From NCBI RefSeq assembly GCF_018100795.1, contig NZ_JAGJDY010000012.1, positions 93,226-157,225 on the forward strand: a DNA stretch of 64,000 nt, given 5' to 3'. This document shows positions 35,141 to 43,263 of this stretch, in pieces. A program made the position numbers and the translations under genes. Source of the stretch: Alteromonas sp. MMG017. Its GTDB lineage: Bacteria; Pseudomonadota; Gammaproteobacteria; Enterobacterales; Alteromonadaceae. The notes beneath the pieces are model-generated. The model worked only from the letters and a program-made list of their open reading frames with translations. It was not told the origin of the DNA and searched no databases. Every line of letters begins with the position of its first letter. Position 1 is the first letter of the stretch.

Positions 35141-35677
35141 CTACTGGTCAGTTGCTAAGTTCGAAGCCATAGTGGAAAGCAGGTTAGCCAGCGTTTTTCT
35201 ATCAGTTTTTGTTTCTGATAGTTCACTTGTCACCTGCTGCAGACGCTCAAGTAGTTCTTGATGACGTTTACTAAATACCCTTTCCAAAGAATCTAGTTCT
35301 TTAACCACGTGTGCTTCTAAGGCATCGTTATCATTTTTGGCAGAGGTTTCAGCTATTTCAAGTTCTGATTGCAATTTATCTGTCGTGGCTTGAAGCTGAT
35401 TTTGAACATTGCTGTTTGAGCTATTCGCCCCTTCAAGTCGATGTGATAAATCTTGAACCTGGTTATCGATGAGTTTTCTAATGTCGTTGAACTGAACTTC
35501 TAACTGATTATTTAATGTGGCGAAGTTGTCATTTATGCGAGATTCCAAGCTGGCTAAATCTGCCTTGAATGCTCGATTAGTTTGACCAAAAAGTATTTCT
35601 CTTAACTGAGTGAGCTCGTCACCCGCTTGTGTAACATCGGGTTTGGCTTCCACGTTTTTAGACGGTTTATTTGCCAT
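35141..35677 (-). CDS. Coiled-coil protein, first gene of the GTPase operon
   Basis: A 178-residue soluble protein with no signal peptide or membrane helix. Residues 22-48 (LTQLREILFGQTNRAFKADL...) share the LRxILxG-type motif with the N-terminus of the OmpA-type protein next door. Residues about 45-160 are almost continuous coiled coil rich in Gln, Glu, Asn and Leu. The C-terminus DRKTLANLLSTMASNLA looks like a short docking helix. It ends 6 bases before the OmpA-type gene. The family is not named to my knowledge; a scaffold or partner role is inferred. Confidence 0.78.
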   Translation of the reverse strand: MANKPSKNVEAKPDVTQAGDELTQLREILFGQTNRAFKADLASLESRINDNFATLNNQLEVQFNDIRKLIDNQVQDLSHRLEGANSSNSNVQNQLQATTDKLQSELEIAETSAKNDNDALEAHVVKELDSLERVFSKRHQELLERLQQVTSELSETKTDRKTLANLLSTMASNLATDQ

Positions 35678-36007
35678 GCAAAAAATCTCCCTTAGGCATA
35701 AACATAACTGCGTTCACATCAAACCTCTGAAATGGGCGTATCAAATAAACCCATTAAATTGAAAAATAGGATGTTTATTATTCTTTTTCCTACCATAGCG
35801 CGTAAAGGCGAGATTGGAAATAACACATTAGTTCTAAATGTGTTATTTACTTTCACACCAAAGCGCGTCGCTAATATGAGCGAACAGCTTTAACCTTTAC
35901 ACTTACAGTAGTAAAATAAGGCCATTCAGCGAAGTGTTTATAGACTTAAGTATTAGTCTTAAAAACAAGGAAACGCTACTTATCTATTTAATTTTGAGGT
36001 GACTTTT
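35678..36007. other. Divergent intergenic region between the GTPase operon and dusA
   Basis: This 330-base AT-rich spacer holds the promoters of both units. The clearest structure is a 12-bp perfect inverted repeat aaataacacatt / aatgtgttattt (35818-35848) around a 7-base centre, which could be an operator or a weak hairpin. No gene is evident. Confidence 0.6.
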
Positions 36008-37051
36008 TTGTCTATCGCTCCGCTAAATCGCAAATTCTCCATCGCTCCAATGCTGGATTGGACCGATCGTCATTGCCGTTATTTTCTTCGGCTGCTCTCT
36101 AAGCATTCTTTGCTTTATACCGAAATGGTCACCACAGGTGCGATTATTTATGGGAAAGGCGACTACCTTGGGTTTAATCAAGAAGAGCATCCTGTAGCCT
36201 TGCAACTAGGTGGCAGTAACCCAGACCACATGGCGAAATGTGCGGTACTTGCTCAAGAACGCGGCTACGATGAAGTGAATATTAACGTGGGTTGCCCATC
36301 TGATAGGGTGAAAAATGGCAGTTTTGGTGCTTGCTTGATGGCGCAGCCAGAAATTGTGGCTGATAACGTTAGGGCTATGCAAGCGGTAGTGGACATTCCG
36401 GTTACGGTGAAATGCCGAATTGGTATTGACGATATGGATGAATATGAAGACTTCGCGCGGTTTGTAGATATTGTTGCCGACGCTGGTTGCGATACTTTTA
36501 TTGTTCACGCGCGCAAAGCTTGGCTGCAAGGGTTGAGCCCAAAAGAGAACAGAGATATTCCGCCGCTGAATTACCCTAGAGTCCATATGCTAAAAGAGGC
36601 TCACCCAGGACTTTCTATTAGTATTAATGGCGGTGTTAAAACACTGGCCGATACTCAAGAGCAGTTGAAATATGTTGATGGCGTAATGATGGGCAGGGAA
36701 GTGTATGCCAACCCTTATATTCTGGCCAATGTAGATGCTGAGATTTTTGGTGATGAATCAGTTCAACCTATTAGTCGCCGTGATGTAGTACTTAAAATGC
36801 AGCAATACATAGAAGCGTGTATTGCGCGCCAAGATGACCCTTATTTCAAGCCTTGGCACGTTGCTAGGCATATGCTTGGCTTATATCAAGGACAAGCTGG
36901 CGGCCGAATTTGGCGTCGCTATTTAAGTCAAAATGGTACAGGAAAATCGCCAGATCCGGATTTGTTAATGAATGCACTGCACGCAGTGGAGTCAGCACAG
37001 CAAGAAATCAATGACTACAACGCGCAAAAAGCGGCGAATAATATTTCTTAA
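36008..37051 (+). CDS. dusA: tRNA-dihydrouridine(20/20a) synthase DusA
   Basis: A 347-residue FMN-dependent enzyme that reduces uridines in the tRNA D-loop. FSIAPMLDWTDRHCRYFLRLLS opens the family; VALQLGGSNPDHMAKCA, EVNINVGCPSDRVKNGSFGACLM (catalytic Cys in GCPSDRV..G..GACLM), HARKAWLQGLSPKENRD and INGGVKT follow. These are DusA-specific rather than DusB or DusC. The start appears to be TTG 36008, with GAGG 8 bases upstream; GTG 35999 is an alternative. A nested inverted repeat lies just downstream. Confidence 0.93.
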   Translation: MSIAPLNRKFSIAPMLDWTDRHCRYFLRLLSKHSLLYTEMVTTGAIIYGKGDYLGFNQEEHPVALQLGGSNPDHMAKCAVLAQERGYDEVNINVGCPSDRVKNGSFGACLMAQPEIVADNVRAMQAVVDIPVTVKCRIGIDDMDEYEDFARFVDIVADAGCDTFIVHARKAWLQGLSPKENRDIPPLNYPRVHMLKEAHPGLSISINGGVKTLADTQEQLKYVDGVMMGREVYANPYILANVDAEIFGDESVQPISRRDVVLKMQQYIEACIARQDDPYFKPWHVARHMLGLYQGQAGGRIWRRYLSQNGTGKSPDPDLLMNALHAVESAQQEINDYNAQKAANNIS

Positions 37052-37064
37052 ATCAATAATAAGG

Positions 37065-37118
37065 CGCCAAGTGGTCAAATACACTAAACCAGTTAACGAA
37101 TTTGACTAAACCTTGGCG
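37065..37118 (+). other. Nested inverted repeat downstream of dusA
   Basis: Two stems share one axis: cgccaag/cttggcg outside (37065-37071 with 37112-37118) and gtcaaat/atttgac inside (37074-37080 with 37100-37106). No T run follows, so it is not a classical terminator; it may protect the dusA transcript 3' end. Confidence 0.55.
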
Positions 37119-37279
37119 TTGTTCGAAATTTGCTCGAAATGTTGTGAGCGCAATGCTTTATGCTATTTTCTTTAATTTCAATTGTTTAAATGTAATTTTC
37201 CTAGGTGGCACGAGTTTAGCTATCTATTAATCAAAGCAATAGCGAAGGGCTGTTGCAGTGATTACCATCAAGGGAAATT

Positions 37280-37561
37280 ATGAAAACTTCACTTTTAGCA
37301 GCATCAATCGTTTCTATCACTTTATTTAGCGCTGGCGCAAATGCGCAAGAATCAATCCTTCAGTCAATATTGACGAATATGGTTGATCACGCCGTGAGTA
37401 TCACTACCAACGAAGTAAAAGCAAATGTGTACCAAACGGTGGCAAATACGGCATATCACTTTGAATTAGAAGGTGAAGTTACAATGGGTAAAGTACAAGT
37501 TACCGATATTGCATCAACATCATCTGCGGATACTGAAGAAGTATCTCCACGTGCCGAGTAA
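37280..37561 (+). CDS. Small secreted protein
   Basis: A 93-residue protein with a clear signal peptide (MKTSLLAASIVSITLFSAGANA, then QES). The mature part of about 70 residues is polar and has no cysteine. AAGGGAAAT lies just before the ATG and a strong terminator 31 bases after the stop, so the gene is probably real and monocistronic. I do not recognise the family. Confidence 0.7.
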   Translation: MKTSLLAASIVSITLFSAGANAQESILQSILTNMVDHAVSITTNEVKANVYQTVANTAYHFELEGEVTMGKVQVTDIASTSSADTEEVSPRAE

Positions 37562-37587
37562 GCTATCAGCGGCTCAACCTTATTTAT

Positions 37588-37618
37588 GAAAAGCGACCTA
37601 ATTAGGTCGTTTTTTTTT
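37588..37618 (+). terminator. Intrinsic terminator
   Basis: gcgacctaattaggtcgt forms a short perfect stem followed by eight or more T's, ending the small secreted-protein gene. Confidence 0.88.
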
Positions 37619-37749
37619 GCCTTAATTTTTTAAAACGTAACGCTGATTTTGTCACTGGTTAAATTGACGAATAGTGAGTGGTTAAATTTGCTAAAAAGTT
37701 GGTTTATAGGAAAGTGGCGGAGCACCAATTATTTTTATTTTTTAGTTTT

Positions 37750-37793
37750 AATCAGTAAAAACAGTGCCTTACTGATTTGGCATGCCAATTGTA
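37750..37793 (+). promoter_or_regulatory. Possible sigma-54-type promoter of the psp operon with adjacent palindrome
   Basis: tggcat-gccaa-ttgta (37778-37793) resembles the -24/-12 consensus TGGCAC-N5-TTGCA but has GT in place of the invariant GC at -12. Immediately upstream is a 9-bp inverted repeat aatcagtaa/ttactgatt (37750-37777). psp operons are sigma-54-dependent in E. coli, which makes the match worth noting. No pspF is beside it in this window. Confidence 0.3.
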
Positions 37794-37914
37794 ATGTATT
37801 TAATAAGCAAAGAGATGTAAGCGACAAGATTGGCGTCAGCATAGTTAATCGCCAACCGTAGCATGGCCACTGCCTAGTCTACGTTATTAATCACACTGAA
37901 ACGGAGCAATAACA

Positions 37915-38586
37915 ATGGGTATGTTTTCAAGAATAAATGACATCGTGCAATCAAACTTAAACGCCATGCTAGATAAGGCTGAAGATCCAGAAAAAATCAT
38001 TCGCCTTATTATCCAAGAAATGGAAGAGACCTTGGTTGAAGTGCGCACTGATGCAGCACGTTACCTAGCCGACCAGAAAACCTTAGCTCGCCATATGGCA
38101 TCAGCAGAAAAGGATATCAACGGTTGGCAGGATAAAGCACAGCTTGCCATGAATAACGACAAAGAAGGTTTGGCTAAGGCCGCGTTGGTTGAAAAGCAGA
38201 AGTATGTTGCCAAGCTAAGCCAATTAGAGCAGCAGCAGGTACAGCTGGCTGAAATTATCGAAAAGATCCAAGTTGATACTGGGCGTTTAAATAGCAAGCT
38301 AAATGAAGCGAAGCAAAAGCAAAAGTCGCTTGTTAGCCGCAAACAAACGTTAGAAACGCGCCTTAAAGTAAAAAGCGTGGATAACAGCAACAAAATCGAT
38401 GATGCCATGATGCGTTTTGAGCATTACGAGCAGCGCATCGACACACTCGAAGCGCAGGTTGATGCTTACGACCTAACGAAGGATAGCGGCAGCGCTACCT
38501 CTTTAGCCGCTGAGTTCGACGCCCTAGAAGCAGATGAAACGATAGAGAATGAACTCGCTGCGCTTAAGAAAAAAAAGGTAGCGTAA
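37915..38586 (+). CDS. pspA: Phage shock protein A
   Basis: A 223-residue member of the PspA/Vipp1 (ESCRT-III-related) family that binds stressed inner membrane and, in enterobacteria, restrains the activator PspF. The amphipathic N-terminus GMFSRINDIVQSNLNAMLDKAEDPEKIIRLIIQEM is diagnostic and most of the rest is long coiled coil. Length matches E. coli PspA. It is first in an operon with a pspC-like gene and a third membrane gene. The 5' untranslated region appears long if the sigma-54-like site at 37778 is used. Confidence 0.95.
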   Translation: MGMFSRINDIVQSNLNAMLDKAEDPEKIIRLIIQEMEETLVEVRTDAARYLADQKTLARHMASAEKDINGWQDKAQLAMNNDKEGLAKAALVEKQKYVAKLSQLEQQQVQLAEIIEKIQVDTGRLNSKLNEAKQKQKSLVSRKQTLETRLKVKSVDNSNKIDDAMMRFEHYEQRIDTLEAQVDAYDLTKDSGSATSLAAEFDALEADETIENELAALKKKKVA

Positions 38587-38674
38587 ATATCGCGTAGAGC
38601 GTGGGGTAGGTCATTACCTGCGCGCTCTTACCGTACAACCCTAAGCAATCTGAAATGAATTTGAGGAAATGAAA

Positions 38675-38875
38675 ATGAAAATGCCATCACAAAAACGTAT
38701 TTATAGAGATTTAGACAGCGCGGTTATTTCAGGTGTTTGCGCAGGCGTTGCACGGCACTTAGAGGTAGATCCAATTTGGGTTCGCGTAGGTGCAGCGGCA
38801 GGCCTTATCTGTATGCCAGCTATCGCCGTTATCGGTTATTTTGCAGCTGTCATGTTACTACCAAGGGCTTTGTAA
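38675..38875 (+). CDS. pspC: PspC domain protein
   Basis: A 66-residue protein that is essentially one PspC domain: RIYRDLDSAVISGVCAGVARHLEVDPIWVRV followed by a hydrophobic helix ending in LPRAL. It is much shorter than E. coli PspC (about 119 residues). Three in-frame ATGs are spaced by six bases; GAGGAA gives best spacing to 38675. No pspB lies between pspA and this gene. Its stop overlaps the next start as TAATG. Confidence 0.85.
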   Translation: MKMPSQKRIYRDLDSAVISGVCAGVARHLEVDPIWVRVGAAAGLICMPAIAVIGYFAAVMLLPRAL

Positions 38876-39219
38876 TGAAAAATTTTCTTATCGCCATTGT
38901 ATTGGCAGTGATCTTGGTCAATTGTTTAGGAAGTGTTGTTGACGACTGGTTTGATATGCATATCGTGATGTCAGACGAATTACTTAGTCCTTGGGAAAAC
39001 CTTGCTGCGCTATCTGTTATTGGTGTTCTGTTAGCGGTAGTGGGTTTTGTAGTGGCAGTGAGTGTTCTTGGCACACTGTTGTTGGTTGCTGGCGCAGTAT
39101 TCTTCGCACTACTCGCTGCAGGTATAGGTGCTTTCTGGCCAATCGTCATTCTTGCTATACTTATCTATGCATTTAAGGACAAATCTAAGCGCGATCAACA
39201 CCTAAATCGCCCTGTATGA
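38875..39219 (+). CDS. Third psp-operon membrane protein
   Basis: A 114-residue protein with three or four hydrophobic helices: one at residues 3-19, a polar segment (DDWFDMHIVMSDELLSPWENL), then a long Val/Leu/Ala/Gly-rich region from about 47 to 103, and a basic end (FKDKSKRDQHLNR). It is translationally coupled to pspC by a TAATG overlap, so it probably belongs to the envelope-stress unit. I do not recognise it as PspB, PspD or PspG. Confidence 0.75.
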   Translation: MKNFLIAIVLAVILVNCLGSVVDDWFDMHIVMSDELLSPWENLAALSVIGVLLAVVGFVVAVSVLGTLLLVAGAVFFALLAAGIGAFWPIVILAILIYAFKDKSKRDQHLNRPV

Positions 39220-39376
39220 TGATTATAAGTTTATTTAAGTTGTGTTATTAGACCGTTAAATGGTGATATAACTGCAACCGTCATAAAGGTTTAGTCATTC
39301 TCGCGTATTTATAATTAGTTATACATTGCCGGTTAAGTCCGGCTTTGTGTCATTTGAAAGGAAGGTTGGCATTGAT

Positions 39377-40369
39377 ATGAGAAAATCAATTAGCACAAAA
39401 CGAGTAGCCCTTGTCATTGCAGTGTTGTTTCTAATTTTTTGGTTAATAGGCCTGTATTGGAGCATGGCACCAGACGCCTACGACGTTAAAAATCGGGTCG
39501 CGCAACAAGCACAAAATATAAATCCAGAAGACGTGGCCGGCTATACGCTTACTGCAACCATGATTGATGTCTCTGAAACCTTATTAGATAAGCCTGGTGG
39601 TTACCTGTCGAACGATGTGATGCCGCCGGGTGTTTTCTTAGACAATATGCCTTCTTTTGAATTTGGCGCGCTGGAAATGATTCGTGACCTTGCGCTTTCT
39701 ATGCGTAAAGACTTTAGCCGTTCACAATCTCAATCGTTAGAAAACCCTTATCTCACTAAAGCGCATCCTAAATTTAACATGGATCATAAAAGCTGGATGT
39801 TTCCGTCGTCTGAGTCCAGTTACCGAGACGGCATTGCGCTTCTTAAGCTTTATCGCGATCAGCTTGCGAACCCGCAAAACTCTGACAGCCAATTTTATAC
39901 CCGTGCTGATAATTTACGTGAGTGGTTAAAACAAGTTGAAAAGCGTTTAGGCAGCTATTCTCAGCGTTTAAGTGCCAGTGTTGGTTCTGCAAGAATTAAT
40001 ACAGATTTAGCCGGCGATTCGAAAGCGAAGCAGTCTACGTCGGTAGCGCAGCAGCGCACCGTTAAAACCAGTTGGTTCAAGTTAGACAATAATTTTCATG
40101 AAGCGCGCGGAGCGACGTGGGCGCTACTGCATTTTCTTAAAGCGGTTGAAGTTGAATTCTACGATGTATTAGAAGATAAAAACGCATTGGTTAGCTTACA
40201 GCAGATTATTCGAGAGCTTGAAGCAACTCAGCAGTCTGTGTTCAGTCCTGTTATTCTAAATGGCAGTGGCTTTGGTATGCTGGCTAACCATTCTTTAGTG
40301 ATGGCGAACTATATTTCTCGCGCTAACGCTGCTTTAATTGAACTTTCAGAACTTCTCAGTCAAGGATAA
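39377..40369 (+). CDS. DUF2333 family protein
   Basis: A 330-residue protein with one N-terminal membrane helix (VALVIAVLFLIFWLIGLYW) and a large soluble part. YLSNDVMPPGVFLDNMPSFEFGALEMIRDLALSMRKDFSRSQSQS and FNMDHKSWMFPSSESSYRDGI match the DUF2333 family of gammaproteobacteria, of unknown function. I start it at ATG 39377, where the helix begins normally; the longer frame from 39326 adds 17 unlikely residues. It ends 3 bases before the next gene, so the two share a transcript. Confidence 0.8.
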   Translation: MRKSISTKRVALVIAVLFLIFWLIGLYWSMAPDAYDVKNRVAQQAQNINPEDVAGYTLTATMIDVSETLLDKPGGYLSNDVMPPGVFLDNMPSFEFGALEMIRDLALSMRKDFSRSQSQSLENPYLTKAHPKFNMDHKSWMFPSSESSYRDGIALLKLYRDQLANPQNSDSQFYTRADNLREWLKQVEKRLGSYSQRLSASVGSARINTDLAGDSKAKQSTSVAQQRTVKTSWFKLDNNFHEARGATWALLHFLKAVEVEFYDVLEDKNALVSLQQIIRELEATQQSVFSPVILNGSGFGMLANHSLVMANYISRANAALIELSELLSQG

Positions 40370-40372
40370 CAA

Positions 40373-41128
40373 ATGAAAAAGTGTCTATTGGCAACCTTAG
40401 TAGGTTGTGCTCTTTTCTCCGCATCTTCACATGCAGACACAATTGCAGGGGTGTACGCAGGTGCACAAGTTTGGCAAACCGATACCAGTGGTGGGTTTGC
40501 AGACAATTCATCTACCGCCGACTTTAATTTCGAAGATGAAACAAACACGGCACTTTATGTCGCGTTCGAGCATCCATTACCGTTTGTGCCTAACGTTAAG
40601 ATAGGACATACCACCTTAGATAACTCTGGCACCACTACGCTGAATACTAACTTCACTTTCGACGGTGATTTGTATACTGCAGAGAGCCAGATAGATACTA
40701 TCGTTGAGTTAGATGCTACAGACATTATTTTGTATTACGAGCTGTTCGATAACGACTTAATTAGTTTCGATGTGGGCTTGAATGCTAAATATATCGATGG
40801 CGCGTTCTCAGTTTACGATACCGCTAGCGACACGCAGGGCTCGGGCGATTTCTCTGGTGTGATACCCATGGTGTATTCGAAAGTACAAGTTGGCTTGCCG
40901 TTTACGGGCTTAGCGGCGTATGCAGAAGGTAGCTATTTGTCATTTGACGATCACGAACTTAGTGATTACCAAGTGGCTGTGACCTACTCATTTATAGAAA
41001 GTCTTGCGGTTGATATGACCCTTCAGGTTGGTTATCGCAAAGTGACTGTGGATATTGAAGATCTTGATGATATCTATGCAGACATGGAATTTGATGGTGC
41101 GTTTGCAGGGTTAGAAGTCCACTTCTAA
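40373..41128 (+). CDS. TIGR04219-type outer-membrane beta-barrel protein
   Basis: A 251-residue exported protein: signal peptide (KKCLLATLVGCALFSASSHA), then alternating beta-strand sequence ending in the typical outer-membrane terminal residue Phe (GLEVHF). The pattern GVYAGAQVWQTDTSGGF, FEHPLPFVPNVKIGHTTL and DLISFDVGLNAKYIDG fits the TIGR04219 family. The function is unknown. It is cotranscribed with the DUF2333 gene and followed by a strong terminator. Confidence 0.78.
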   Translation: MKKCLLATLVGCALFSASSHADTIAGVYAGAQVWQTDTSGGFADNSSTADFNFEDETNTALYVAFEHPLPFVPNVKIGHTTLDNSGTTTLNTNFTFDGDLYTAESQIDTIVELDATDIILYYELFDNDLISFDVGLNAKYIDGAFSVYDTASDTQGSGDFSGVIPMVYSKVQVGLPFTGLAAYAEGSYLSFDDHELSDYQVAVTYSFIESLAVDMTLQVGYRKVTVDIEDLDDIYADMEFDGAFAGLEVHF

Positions 41129-41153
41129 TTAGTGCTAACTTTATCTGGTAAAT

Positions 41154-41180
41154 AAAAAAACCGACGCATGTCGGTTTTTT
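41154..41180. terminator. Bidirectional intrinsic terminator
   Basis: aaaaaaaccgac-gcat-gtcggtttttt lies between the beta-barrel gene and the convergent TonB receptor gene, with T runs for both. Confidence 0.88.
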
Positions 41181-41205
41181 GTTTTTTGATATAGGCACTG
41201 CTGGG

Positions 41206-43263
41206 TTAGTGGCCGAATTTAACTCTTATCCCTGCGTTGGCAATGAAGCCGTCGTTGCGAGACCATATATCAGTTGTCCACTGTCCGCTGGCAGCTCGAC
41301 TAGGTAAAAGCAGCGGGTGTTCGTCAGTTTGGCGCACGTTTAAGAGGTTTTCTAAGTTAATGAAGTAACTGATGCGTCCAAGCGTAATTTCTCCCATTAA
41401 ACCTAAATGCCAGTAAGGTTTGGTTTCATTAATATAGGGGTTGTCATTCAAACGCTGTACGCCGGTGTAATAGGCTTCGAAACCGGTTCTAAAACTGCCA
41501 TGTTGTTCCCACATGGCAACAAAGCCTGCAGAGTGACGAGGTGTAAGTGCAATTTCTTGTCTGCCATCACTTGTCTGAGATACTTCACTTGCATCAACGT
41601 ATAGGTAGCTTGCAGTTAGCTTTATGTCATGCCAGTAATAACGTACTAGAAACTCAGAACCCCTAATTTTACTTTCACCCTCAGCGTTCACCAACCTAAC
41701 TCGGTCTAGCTCACTTGTTCCGTTGCTTGAAAAAGCCTCGAGCTCTGTAACATTATCAACGTTTGAGCCAAACAAGGTTAAGCTGGTTTCAACGTTGCCT
41801 AACGTGTAAGTGACATCAAGAGAAGCGGTTTCTGCCTTTTCTTCTTCTAAATCGTCAATACTGGCTAAGCGAGATAATCCCGCTGCTTCTATTTCTTCAA
41901 CGAAGGGCGTTGGGGCGAAGTAACCCTGTCCATATGAGCCTCTCACCGTGATGTCGCCTGGACGGTAAAGCAAGGACACTCGTGGACTAAACTGAGTACC
42001 AAACTCGTTATGATCATCTACACGGGCACTCAATGAACTGGTGAGTATGTCGGAAAGTTCGTAGTCAAATTGAGTGAAAATTCCAGGTACTTTGTAATCA
42101 TAATCAAACTCTGGATAGGTGTGTGAAGTGAAGGCTTCTGACTGATAGGCAAGACCAACCACCCAATCACTTTTATCCGTGTAACCAGATAAACTGGTTT
42201 CGGCTAAATAGCTTTCATGTTCATCGTCGTCAAAATCGTTACCATAAACATGCTCATGATCTTGCAACATGGCCGAGGCGCGAGCATTGAAGGTTAGGGT
42301 ATTGAATAGCGGCTTTTTGAATACAAATCCACCATCGATTCGCTCAGAATCCTGCGTTTGTGCGAACGCTTCTCCATTGGCTACGGTTGCACCTAATACT
42401 GTGCCGCCTTCACGCTGCTCTGTCATGAAGCCAGTAGTGACATAAAGGGTTTCACCGTCTTCCCCTTCCCAAAAAAGACGAGGGCGAGCGGTGTAGCGTT
42501 CATAACCAGCCAAATCAATCCAGCCGTCGCCATCGATATCTTGCTCGTGCTGGTAGTGTGCACCCGCGGTGAGAGACGCTTTTATAGAATCGTTTATCGG
42601 TGTTTCAAAATAGGTAGTGAGATCTTGACCGTCTCGCGTAGTGGCATTAAGCAGGGTTTCGCCACTAAATTCATCGCCAGGTTGACGTGATACTAAATTA
42701 ATAACGCCGCCAAGCGCTGAGCCACCATAAAGAGAAGACGCTGAGCCTTTGATAATTTCGATTCGGCCTAAATCAGTTGGCGGTATTTGAAGCAATCCGA
42801 TAGAAGCAGCTTGGTTACCGTATAAAGGCAGGCCGTCGGCTAATAACTGGGTATACCGACCATACAAACCTTGCAGTCTAATATTAGCACTACCTAACGC
42901 TGGAGAGGTGGTTTGCATTCTTACGCCGCCTGTTTCCGCAACCAGCATCGAGATGTTTCCTGGTCGCATAGCCGCTTTTTCTTCAATTTCTTCGCGATTA
43001 ATAAGTTCAACGCGAATAGGTTGTTCATCAGCTATACGGCCAGAACGAGACGCTTGAATCAGAATTTTTTCAACCTCGTCGTGATGGTCTTCATGAGCTT
43101 GATGTTCATCAATACTTTGCTTATTGTCTTCATCTTTATGCGCCTCTTGATTTAATTGAGATTCTGAATGCTCAAAAGAGTCAGCGTGACTAGATGAAAT
43201 TGCGCTAAGAAAGAACAGAATGATAAACGAGGGGGTTGATCTAAAAAAAGAAAATTGAGACAT
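41206..43263 (-). CDS. TonB-dependent receptor, possibly for zinc or another metal
   Basis: A 685-residue outer-membrane receptor. After a signal peptide (ending SSHA) comes a His/Asp/Glu-rich stretch of about 40 residues (EHQAHEDHHDEVEK), then the plug domain (RVELINREEIEEK..., LADGLPLYG, RIEIIKGSASSLYGGSALGGVINLV) and a 22-strand-type barrel ending in GIRVKFGH. The His-rich segment suggests metal binding and recalls ZnuD-type zinc receptors, but the substrate is not proven. A 10-bp palindrome tgtaattaca lies 23 bases upstream of the start. It has its own promoter and shares a terminator with its convergent neighbour. Confidence 0.85.
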   Translation of the reverse strand: MSQFSFFRSTPSFIILFFLSAISSSHADSFEHSESQLNQEAHKDEDNKQSIDEHQAHEDHHDEVEKILIQASRSGRIADEQPIRVELINREEIEEKAAMRPGNISMLVAETGGVRMQTTSPALGSANIRLQGLYGRYTQLLADGLPLYGNQAASIGLLQIPPTDLGRIEIIKGSASSLYGGSALGGVINLVSRQPGDEFSGETLLNATTRDGQDLTTYFETPINDSIKASLTAGAHYQHEQDIDGDGWIDLAGYERYTARPRLFWEGEDGETLYVTTGFMTEQREGGTVLGATVANGEAFAQTQDSERIDGGFVFKKPLFNTLTFNARASAMLQDHEHVYGNDFDDDEHESYLAETSLSGYTDKSDWVVGLAYQSEAFTSHTYPEFDYDYKVPGIFTQFDYELSDILTSSLSARVDDHNEFGTQFSPRVSLLYRPGDITVRGSYGQGYFAPTPFVEEIEAAGLSRLASIDDLEEEKAETASLDVTYTLGNVETSLTLFGSNVDNVTELEAFSSNGTSELDRVRLVNAEGESKIRGSEFLVRYYWHDIKLTASYLYVDASEVSQTSDGRQEIALTPRHSAGFVAMWEQHGSFRTGFEAYYTGVQRLNDNPYINETKPYWHLGLMGEITLGRISYFINLENLLNVRQTDEHPLLLPSRAASGQWTTDIWSRNDGFIANAGIRVKFGH

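Noticed and set aside
37649..37861. 70-codon open frame on the plus strand between the small secreted-protein gene and pspA
   Set aside because: It starts at a non-ATG codon without a ribosome site, the peptide looks like translated AT-rich noncoding DNA, and it overlaps the likely pspA promoter.
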